From contig CAYZRX010000046.1 of NCBI GenBank assembly GCA_964480945.1, positions 1 through 29,137 on the forward strand: a stretch of 29,137 nt of DNA. The letters are read 5' to 3'. The translations under genes and the position numbers were made by a program. The stretch's first letter is position 1; every line of letters starts with the position of its first letter. Source of the DNA: VGWB01 sp964480945. GTDB taxonomy: Bacteria; Bacteroidota; Ignavibacteria; UBA10030. This document shows, in pieces, positions 8,653 through 15,830 of this stretch. The notes beneath the pieces are model-generated. The model was not told the DNA's origin and made no database searches. It was given only the letters and a program-made list of their open reading frames with translations.

Positions 8653-11010
8653 ATGAACGATCGAGTCAAGAAACTGCGAGAGCAAAGTATCCGGGCTGTC
8701 CCACAACTATCACCTGAGCGAGCCGTGTTGGTCACGGAGTTCTATCGGCAAGCGGGATTCCTCTCGCCGCCGATGAAACGTGCGCTGGCCTTCAAGGCAA
8801 TCATGGAAGCCAAGGAGATCTGCATCAATGAAGGGGAGTTGATCGTGGGGGAGCGGGGACCCGCGCCGAAATCGACTTATACCTACCCCGAGGTTTGCTG
8901 CCACAGCCTGGAAGACCTGGAGATGCTCAACGGCCGGGAGAAGATTCCGTTCAGGGTCAATGACCAGACGAAGGCGATTCATCGGGACAGCCTCATCCCG
9001 TTTTGGAGAGGCAGGTCGATGCGCGACAAGATCTTCGAGGAGATGACGGACGAATGGAAAGGAGCTTACGAAGCGGGCGTTTTCACGGAGTTCATGGAGC
9101 AGCGAGCCCCGGGACACACGGTCCTGGACGACAAGATCTACCGGAAGGGAATGCTCGACTTCGAGCGTGAGATCGAAGCGCACCTCAGGTCCCTTGACTA
9201 TCTCGCTGATCCGGAAGCGTACAAGAAGCAGGAAGAACTTCGAGCGATGCTTGTTTCTGCGGATGCCATTATCACGCTTGCCAATCGTTTCGGGGATAAG
9301 GCGCGCGAGCTGGCAGCCCGGGAGAGTGATCCGGTTCGCCGCTCAGAGCTCGAAGCAATCGAGTCGAATTGCCGGAACGTCCCCGCCCACGCGCCCCGAA
9401 ACTTCTGGGAGGCGCTGCAGGCATACTGGTTCGTCCACTTGGGCGTGATCACCGAGCTGAACCCCTGGGACGCGTTCAACCCGGGCCGTCTCGACCAGCA
9501 CCTTTATCCTTTCTACAAACGAGGGCTCGAGGAGGGGACGTTGGACCGCCAGAAAGCGGAGGAGCTGCTCCAATGCTTCTGGGTGAAGTTCAACAACCAA
9601 CCTGCCCCGCCGAAGGTCGGCGTGACGGCCGCGGAAAGCTCAACGTATACGGACTTCGCCAATATCAACAGCGGGGGTCTTCGCGCCGACGGGAGTGACG
9701 GAGTCAACGATTTGACGTATCTCATCCTCAATGTGATCGATGAAATGAAGCTCGTGCAGCCGAGCACGAATATCCAATTGAGTGTGAAGAACCCCGATGA
9801 GTTCCTGGAGCGCGCGTGCAAGATCATCCGCAAGGGGTGGGGCCAACCCTCCGTCTTCAATGCAGACGCCGTGGTCGAAGAACTCCTTCGCCAGGGCAAA
9901 ACGATCGAGGACGCCCGGAACGGAGGGACGAGCGGCTGCGTGGAAACCGGGGCGTTCGGCAAGGAGAGCTACATCCTGACCGGCTACTTCAATCTGCCGA
10001 AGGTCCTTGAGGTCACGCTGCATAACGGCATTGACCCTCGGATGGGAAAGAAGATCGGCGTCGAGACCGGCGATCCGCGGGACTTCAGCTCGTTTGATGA
10101 TTTCCTGAATGCATTCAAGCGGCAGCTCAAGTATTTTATCGATGTCAAGATCCGCGGGAACAATGTGATTGAGCGCCTGTACGCGGAATACATGCCCGTC
10201 CCCTTTCTTTCGATCCTCATCGATGACTGCATCGCGAAGGGGAAAGACTACAACGACGGCGGGGCTCGGTATAACACAAGCTATATTCAGGGGGTTGGCC
10301 TCGGCACGATATCCGACTGCCTGATCGCATTGAAATACCACCTGTTCGACGAGAAGACGATGCAGATGTCTGACCTGCTGCGCGTCCTGGAATCGGATTT
10401 TGAGGGCTTCGAGAAAACGCGCCTTCTTCTTATCAACAAGACGCCAAAGTACGGCAACGACGACGACTATGTCGATGACCTGATGCGCACGGTGTTCGAG
10501 GAGTTCTACCGCGATGTTAATGGCCGTCCGAACACGAAAGGGGGTGTGCACCGGGTCAACCTTCTGCCCACGACGTGCCACATCTACTTCGGCTCCGTCA
10601 CCAGCGCCACGCCGGACGGAAGAAAAGCGTGGACGCCGCTCTCGGAGGGAATCTCCCCGGTCCAGGGTGTGGATCGCCACGGACCGACCGCGGTTCTGAA
10701 ATCGGCCGGCAAGCTGGACCACGTGAGCACGGGCGGGACGCTGCTCAACCAGAAGTTTACCCCGCAGCTACTTCAAACCGACAAAGGCATTAACAACCTG
10801 GTCCACCTGGTCCGTTCGTACTTCACGCTCGGCGGCCATCACATCCAGTTCAATGTCATCACTGCCCAAACCCTGCGCGATGCCCAGGCGCATCCTGAAG
10901 AATACCGGGACCTGATCGTCCGCGTCGCCGGATATAGTGATTACTTCTGCGATCTTGGAAAAGTCTTGCAGGACGAGATCATCGCACGAACAGAACACCA
11001 GGGATTCTAG
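8653..11010 (+). CDS. hypD: Glycyl-radical enzyme, probable trans-4-hydroxy-L-proline dehydratase
   Basis: Anaerobic glycyl-radical dehydratase, 785 aa from ATG 8653 (GAGGTG five bases upstream; a GTG at 8647 is possible). The thiyl cysteine is Cys429 in GGTSGCVETGAFGKE, and the radical glycine is Gly760 in RVAGYSDYF near the C-terminus. GCVE, with Glu431, is the dehydratase pattern rather than the Cys-Cys of pyruvate formate-lyase. Residues I recall for the active site of Clostridioides difficile HypD (His160, Asp278, Ser334, Phe340, Cys434, Glu436, Tyr450, Thr645, Gly765) all have identical counterparts here at a constant offset of five (His155, Asp273, Ser329, Phe335, Cys429, Glu431, Tyr445, Thr640, Gly760). 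The length also matches (about 789 aa). HypD converts trans-4-hydroxy-L-proline to pyrroline-5-carboxylate. The GH127 upstream could expose that substrate. Alternatives are another pyrrolidine or diol dehydratase. Confidence 0.82.
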   Translation: MNDRVKKLREQSIRAVPQLSPERAVLVTEFYRQAGFLSPPMKRALAFKAIMEAKEICINEGELIVGERGPAPKSTYTYPEVCCHSLEDLEMLNGREKIPFRVNDQTKAIHRDSLIPFWRGRSMRDKIFEEMTDEWKGAYEAGVFTEFMEQRAPGHTVLDDKIYRKGMLDFEREIEAHLRSLDYLADPEAYKKQEELRAMLVSADAIITLANRFGDKARELAARESDPVRRSELEAIESNCRNVPAHAPRNFWEALQAYWFVHLGVITELNPWDAFNPGRLDQHLYPFYKRGLEEGTLDRQKAEELLQCFWVKFNNQPAPPKVGVTAAESSTYTDFANINSGGLRADGSDGVNDLTYLILNVIDEMKLVQPSTNIQLSVKNPDEFLERACKIIRKGWGQPSVFNADAVVEELLRQGKTIEDARNGGTSGCVETGAFGKESYILTGYFNLPKVLEVTLHNGIDPRMGKKIGVETGDPRDFSSFDDFLNAFKRQLKYFIDVKIRGNNVIERLYAEYMPVPFLSILIDDCIAKGKDYNDGGARYNTSYIQGVGLGTISDCLIALKYHLFDEKTMQMSDLLRVLESDFEGFEKTRLLLINKTPKYGNDDDYVDDLMRTVFEEFYRDVNGRPNTKGGVHRVNLLPTTCHIYFGSVTSATPDGRKAWTPLSEGISPVQGVDRHGPTAVLKSAGKLDHVSTGGTLLNQKFTPQLLQTDKGINNLVHLVRSYFTLGGHHIQFNVITAQTLRDAQAHPEEYRDLIVRVAGYSDYFCDLGKVLQDEIIARTEHQGF

Positions 11011-11135
11011 TGCCGTTTCCATTAAGTGATCTTGTGTTCTCGAAAAATGGGACCGCAACTGGAAACGAGCACTAGTGCCTTATTGGTAAAAGCCGAGACA
11101 GAAAACGCAAGACTTACTCTTAGAAGTGGCACTAG
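11007..11135 (+). repeat. Three CTAGTGCC repeats forming alternative hairpins
   Basis: The 8-mer CTAGTGCC occurs at 11007-11014 and 11072-11079, and inverted (GGCACTAG) at 11128-11135. The first copy extends to CTAGTGCCGTTTCC (11007-11020), which pairs with GGAAACGAGCACTAG (11061-11075) as a 14-bp stem with one bulged A and a 40-base loop. The second copy instead pairs with the inverted third copy. The two stems share 11072-11075 and so exclude each other. The first stem starts on the last codons of the glycyl-radical enzyme. No T-run follows. Confidence 0.55.
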
Positions 11136-11309
11136 CTCCATTGCCATCGTTTTCCTTCCGGGAAATGGAGATACTCAACGCGGCATTCCTCCAGACCGAT
11201 ATCGAGAGATGGGGATCTACCGGCACCGGCAAAGGGTTCTTCGAACTCTGCCGGAACTCGCCTCAAGCGGTGGCACACATCCAAGATCTACCCCACTCGG
11301 AGATAGACC
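11011..11309. other. Intergenic region between hypD and TonB receptor, 299 bp
   Basis: No convincing gene is seen. Besides the CTAGTGCC hairpins there is a further inverted pair CTCCATT (11136-11142) and AATGGAG (11164-11170), enclosing TTCCGGGAA. GGAG at 11299-11302 serves as the ribosome-binding site of the TonB receptor. No clear sigma-70-like or TAnnTTTG promoter was found. Confidence 0.5.
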
Positions 11310-13403
11310 ATGAAACGCACGCTTCTCGCTATCCTTGCGATATCCCTTTTTGAGTTCGCTTCAGCACAGCAGGATGAAACAGACACACTCCAGTACAATT
11401 ATCCTACGGTCGTCGTCACTGCGCCAAGGATGACGCTGCCCCTGAAGGAAATACCCTTCTCAACGAGCATCGTCCCTCCCGAGATTCTTCAGGATCTTCC
11501 CCGGTCCATCTCGATCGATGAGCCTCTGGAGCTTGTCCCCGGTGTCAAAGTGGACAATCAGGCGAACGGAAGCCGGGTGCACCTCTCGATCCGTGGGCAG
11601 GGGATACTCACGGAACGGGGGATTCGGGGAATCAAGATCCTGCTCGACGGGATCCCGATCAATGATCCGACGGGTTTCGCTCCCGATTTCTTTGACGTCG
11701 ATCTCAACACCGTCGATCGGATCGAGGTTCTTCGCGGACCCGCAGCTTCCATCTACGGTGGGAGCGCGTCGGGAGGAATCATCAATATTATCACTCAAAA
11801 CTCCCCCAGTACTCCGCTGTTCGGCAGGGCATCGGCTGAATTCGGCTCGAACAATTTCTGGAAGGGGTTCGGCCAGTTCGGAGGGAACGTCAACGCTGTG
11901 AACTACGGAGTCTCGTTTTCCAGGACGATGGGCGACGGCTACAGAGTGCATACGCATTTCTGGGGTGACAACGTCTACGGGAAGGCCAACTACACGCCGA
12001 GCGATGCCATCCAGTTGACTCCGATCTTTTCCTGGACGGACTTCTATCACGAAAACCCCGAGGGAATTACGCTGGATCAGTTCCGGCAGGACGACCGGCA
12101 GGCGAATCCTGATGCAGTTCCGTTCGATGAATACCTCCAGACCAACCGATCGACATTCGGAATGACGGGACTGATCAAGATTACCGAAGCGCAGGAGATC
12201 CAGTTCAATGGGTACGCGAAGCGGACGCTGTTCACTGAGGCGAACAACAGGACGTTCAATCATCGGACGATCATGACCCCCGGTACCTCCGTCCAGTACA
12301 CGCTGCGAAGCGGCCAGCCGGACGATCCTTTGAGGAATCAGCTGAGCGTCGGAACCGACATACAGTGGCAAACGATCGACGAGCACCGTACCGATAATCT
12401 CTATTCGGTGGAAGGCGATACGGTCCGCTCCAAGGAACGCATAAAGCAAAGCGGAGTGGGCTTGTTTGTCATCGACAAGATCGACATCGGCGGCGGTTGG
12501 GGATTGATGGCGTGCCTGAGGTACGACGACATTCGGAACGAGCTGACCGACCTTCTCAAGAATCCGTACGACCTCTCCGGCAACGCGGATTTTTCAAAGA
12601 CCACGGGTCGGATCGGAGCGACGTTTTCGCCGCTTCGCGACATCACGTTTTATGCCAGCTGGGGTCAGGGCTTTCTGCCGCCGGCGACCGAAGAGCTCGC
12701 TCAGAACCCCGACCATTTCGGCGGCTTCAACACCCATCTCACGTTTGCGACATCGAATAGTTTCGAGGTCGGATCGCGTGGGATCCTGAAGAGAGTACTT
12801 CAGTATGAAGCCACCGTTTTCTATTTGACGGCGGAGAACGATTTCGACCGATACCGGATTACGGATCCGCTTCGCAATCAGGAGACCTTCTACAGGAACG
12901 CCGCGTCGAGTGGTCGGTACGGGCTGGAGCTGTACGCGAAGTACTCTCCGGTGCGCGCCCTCGAACTTCAGCTTGCCTACACCTATTCGCACTTCACGTA
13001 TACGAACTCCACGCCGATCCAGATCTTGATGGACGATCCGACCATTCTCAAGTACATTCGGAATGGAAACTGGCTGCCGAATTCTCCGCAGCATCAGCTC
13101 GCCCTCGACCTGAAATATATTGTCGCACCCCGGTTGACCGTGGGTTTGAGCTCCGAGATGCTGAGCAAAACATATATTGACGGAGCGAACATCGAGTCCG
13201 AGGCGGCGGACGGATATGCACTCTTGAACGGGCGGATAGTCTATGCGTGGGCCGTGGGCGGAATCAACGGAGAGCTGAGCGTGCAATTCAAGAATATCAC
13301 CGACAAAGAATACATCGCGTTCACCGAACCGGACCCGGGCGGCAACGCCTATCAGCCCGGCTCAAGACGGGAAGCCTTCGTCGGACTCAGAGTTCAACTC
13401 TGA
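11310..13403 (+). CDS. TonB-dependent outer-membrane receptor
   Basis: Outer-membrane beta-barrel receptor for energy-dependent import, 697 aa. A signal peptide (MKRTLLAILAISLFEFASA then QQ) is followed by a short segment with a TonB-box-like PTVVVTAP (about 31-38). The plug domain covers about residues 45-160 and includes LSIRGQG, LLDGIPINDPTG and the hallmark RIEVLRGPAASIYGGSASGG. The rest is the barrel, ending in FVGLRVQL. It has no N-terminal carboxypeptidase-like domain of the SusC type, and no SusD gene is nearby, so it resembles the BtuB/FecA type. The cargo is unknown; its place between hypD and two exported glycosidases suggests a glycan or glycopeptide fragment, but a metal chelate or cofactor cannot be excluded. 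Confidence 0.92.
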   Translation: MKRTLLAILAISLFEFASAQQDETDTLQYNYPTVVVTAPRMTLPLKEIPFSTSIVPPEILQDLPRSISIDEPLELVPGVKVDNQANGSRVHLSIRGQGILTERGIRGIKILLDGIPINDPTGFAPDFFDVDLNTVDRIEVLRGPAASIYGGSASGGIINIITQNSPSTPLFGRASAEFGSNNFWKGFGQFGGNVNAVNYGVSFSRTMGDGYRVHTHFWGDNVYGKANYTPSDAIQLTPIFSWTDFYHENPEGITLDQFRQDDRQANPDAVPFDEYLQTNRSTFGMTGLIKITEAQEIQFNGYAKRTLFTEANNRTFNHRTIMTPGTSVQYTLRSGQPDDPLRNQLSVGTDIQWQTIDEHRTDNLYSVEGDTVRSKERIKQSGVGLFVIDKIDIGGGWGLMACLRYDDIRNELTDLLKNPYDLSGNADFSKTTGRIGATFSPLRDITFYASWGQGFLPPATEELAQNPDHFGGFNTHLTFATSNSFEVGSRGILKRVLQYEATVFYLTAENDFDRYRITDPLRNQETFYRNAASSGRYGLELYAKYSPVRALELQLAYTYSHFTYTNSTPIQILMDDPTILKYIRNGNWLPNSPQHQLALDLKYIVAPRLTVGLSSEMLSKTYIDGANIESEAADGYALLNGRIVYAWAVGGINGELSVQFKNITDKEYIAFTEPDPGGNAYQPGSRREAFVGLRVQL

Positions 13404-13474
13404 CGCCTCTGCGGCACCGAAGAGTCCGGCTTCATCTGTTCCAACACCCCAACCGCATTGCGGAGAGAGGCACC

Positions 13475-15751
13475 ATGACCCATCACCGACGCGTGGTCGC
13501 AGCGATCCTCACTTCCATCGTTGTGACAGTATCGCAAGCTCCTGCCACCCCAGTTGATCCAACGCAAGACCGCGCACCTGAGGGTGATCGATGGAAGCCG
13601 GCCCCCGGCCCGTTGATGACCAAATGGACGAAGGGGGTTACTCCTCAGAATGTCCATCGCGAGTATCCTCGCCCTCAAATGGTCCGAAATGAGTGGAAAA
13701 ACCTGAACGGCCTCTGGCGGTACGCCGAAGCGAGAGAAGGTGAGGAGCCGCCCTTCCGCCGCGACCTGAAAGATCGGATACTCGTTCCGTTTCCCATTGA
13801 ATCGGCCCTTTCGGGCGTGATGAAGAATCTCGAGCGCATCTGGTATCGAACCACGTTCGCTGTGCCAAAGGGGTGGTCCGGGCGGCGTGTTCTTCTCCAT
13901 TTCGGAGCGGTCGATTGGGAGGCGACGGCGTACGTAAATGGAACGCTCGTTGGCGATCATCGAGGCGGGTACGATCCGTTCACATTCGACATCACCGATG
14001 CGCTGGTGAAGACCGGTCCCCAGGAGCTGGTGGTCGGTGTTTTCGATCCGTCAGACGCGGGAGATCAGCCGCGGGGGAAGCAGGTTCGTAAACCGCATGG
14101 GATTTGGTACACCCCCAGCTCGGGCATCTGGCAGACGGTGTGGCTTGAACCCGTGCCGGAGAACCACATCACGGATCTTGTCATTACACCGGATGTCGAT
14201 GCAGGGTGTCTCCGGTTGACCGTCGACGCATCCGACAGCAAGGCTCCCCTCATGGTGCGGGCTGTTGCGTATGACGGCGGCAAGCAAGTTGCCGAAGCGA
14301 CCGGAAAGGCCGGTGCAGAGATCCAGCTCCCCATTCGATCCCCGAAGCTCTGGTCACCGTCGAAGCCCTTCCTGTACGATCTGAGGATTGAGCTTCTGAG
14401 CGATGGCAAGAAGCTGGATCACGTCAAGAGCTATTTCGGCATGCGGAAGATCGAGATCGCGAAGGATCAACAGGGCGTCAACCGCTTGATGCTGAACGGC
14501 GAGTTCTTGATGCAGGTTGGGCCGCTTGATCAGGGATTCTGGCCTGACGGACTGTACGCGGCCCCGTCCGACGAAGCACTGAGGTCCGACCTTGTCGTGA
14601 TGAAGAAGCTTGGCTTCAATATGGCTCGAAAGCACGTGAAGGTTGAGCCGGAGCGATGGTACTATTGGGCGGACAAACTCGGGCTGCTGATATGGCAGGA
14701 TATGCCGAGCGGCAATAACAAGACGCAGGACGCGAAGGACCAGTTTGAGCGGGAGCTGCGGCAGCTGATCTTGACTCATCGCAATCATCCGTCGATCATC
14801 ATGTGGGTGGTCTTCAACGAGGGGTGGGGGCAGTACGACACAGAAAGGCTCGCGGGATGGGTGAAGGGGATGGATCCGAGCCGGCTTGTGAACAACGCGA
14901 GCGGTTGGACGGACAAGGAGGTCGGGGACGTGAAAGATGTTCACAACTATCCGACGCCGAAGTCGCCGGGGGCTGATCCGGAGCGCGCAGCGGTCCTGGG
15001 GGACTGCGGCGGAGTGGGTCTGGCCGGCGATGGTCATACGTGGAGAAAGGAACACTGGGGATATCAGGGGATGAGCACCAAAGGGCAGTTGACTTCTCGC
15101 TACGAGAAGTTTCTCAAATTAGTCTACACGATGAAGGATACTGCAGCGCTCTGCGCGGCCGTCTACACGCAGATCACGGATGTCGAGACGGAATGCAACG
15201 GCCTGCTCACCTATGACCGCGCCGTCGTGAAACCCGATATCAGGCGCGTTGCTGCGGCCAACCGGGGAGATTTCTCTCTGATGCCCCCTCCACCCATTCT
15301 GAAGCCCGTCGTGCCGACATCGGAGGAGCACGGCCAGCAGTGGCGGTACACGTTCGAAAAGCCAAGCGCCGACTGGGTCAAGAAAGACTTTGATGACTCT
15401 CAGTGGAAGACAGGACCCGGCGGCTTCGGGACGGAGGGAACGCCGGGGGCGGTCGTGCGGACCGAATGGAAGACGAACGACATCTGGCTGCGTCGCACGG
15501 TGACCGTGCCGACCGGGAAATTCGCTTCGCTGCAATTCCGACTTCACCATGACGAAGATGCGGAGATCTATATCAACGGCGTCCTGGCGGGCACCTTCGG
15601 CGGCTACTCGACGGAGTATGATGAACATCCCCTGACGAGAGAGGGGCGGGCAGCGCTCAAGGCGGGCAAGAACGTTATCGCCGTTCACTGCAAGCAAACG
15701 GAGGGTGGCCAGTACATCGACGTCGGCCTCGTGGATGTCGTGCCGCGCTGA
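13475..15751 (+). CDS. Exported GH2 family glycoside hydrolase
   Basis: Beta-galactosidase/beta-glucuronidase-type enzyme, 758 aa from ATG 13475 (GGAGAGAGG upstream). The frame stays open to 13247, but that part overlaps the receptor gene. The N-terminus has a hydrophobic signal segment (VVAAILTSIVVTVSQAPA). Then come the GH2 sugar-binding jelly roll (about 60-220), an Ig-like domain (about 225-325) and a TIM barrel (about 330-590). A second jelly roll follows at about 610-758, with LRRTVTVP and HHDEDAEIYINGVLAG. The acid/base is Glu449 in VVFNEGWGQYD. At the nucleophile position, where I recall GEFGGLGL in this subfamily, the sequence reads GDCGGVGL with Asp510. The substrate is not evident; a beta-galactoside or beta-arabinoside of plant glycoprotein would fit. 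Confidence 0.88.
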   Translation: MTHHRRVVAAILTSIVVTVSQAPATPVDPTQDRAPEGDRWKPAPGPLMTKWTKGVTPQNVHREYPRPQMVRNEWKNLNGLWRYAEAREGEEPPFRRDLKDRILVPFPIESALSGVMKNLERIWYRTTFAVPKGWSGRRVLLHFGAVDWEATAYVNGTLVGDHRGGYDPFTFDITDALVKTGPQELVVGVFDPSDAGDQPRGKQVRKPHGIWYTPSSGIWQTVWLEPVPENHITDLVITPDVDAGCLRLTVDASDSKAPLMVRAVAYDGGKQVAEATGKAGAEIQLPIRSPKLWSPSKPFLYDLRIELLSDGKKLDHVKSYFGMRKIEIAKDQQGVNRLMLNGEFLMQVGPLDQGFWPDGLYAAPSDEALRSDLVVMKKLGFNMARKHVKVEPERWYYWADKLGLLIWQDMPSGNNKTQDAKDQFERELRQLILTHRNHPSIIMWVVFNEGWGQYDTERLAGWVKGMDPSRLVNNASGWTDKEVGDVKDVHNYPTPKSPGADPERAAVLGDCGGVGLAGDGHTWRKEHWGYQGMSTKGQLTSRYEKFLKLVYTMKDTAALCAAVYTQITDVETECNGLLTYDRAVVKPDIRRVAAANRGDFSLMPPPPILKPVVPTSEEHGQQWRYTFEKPSADWVKKDFDDSQWKTGPGGFGTEGTPGAVVRTEWKTNDIWLRRTVTVPTGKFASLQFRLHHDEDAEIYINGVLAGTFGGYSTEYDEHPLTREGRAALKAGKNVIAVHCKQTEGGQYIDVGLVDVVPR

Positions 15752-15773
15752 AGTCGGATCGTTTCGTCCGTCC

Positions 15774-15795
15774 ATATTTTGATCGCACAAAATAT
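15774..15795. promoter_or_regulatory. AT-rich 22-bp dyad between GH2 and GH27, possible operator
   Basis: ATATTTTG (15774-15781) and CAAAATAT (15788-15795) are perfect 8-bp inverted arms with a 6-base spacer. The site lies 36 bp before the GH27 ATG, in a 79-bp gap that is otherwise GC-rich. No T-run follows the right arm, so a protein-binding site is more likely than a terminator. No regulator gene is in the window to pair with it. Confidence 0.45.
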
Positions 15796-15830
15796 CGTGC
15801 TTCTCTGATACATTTCAGGAGACTCTGAGC

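Noticed and set aside
8653..11010. Annotation of the glycyl-radical enzyme as pyruvate formate-lyase
   Set aside because: The active site has a single Cys in GCVE, not the adjacent Cys-Cys pair of pyruvate formate-lyase, and the activase has two extra 4Fe-4S clusters.
11026..11353. Two overlapping small frames (95 and 75 codons) before the TonB receptor
   Set aside because: They overlap each other or the receptor start, lack ribosome-binding sites and give low-information translations; the region is better explained by hairpins.
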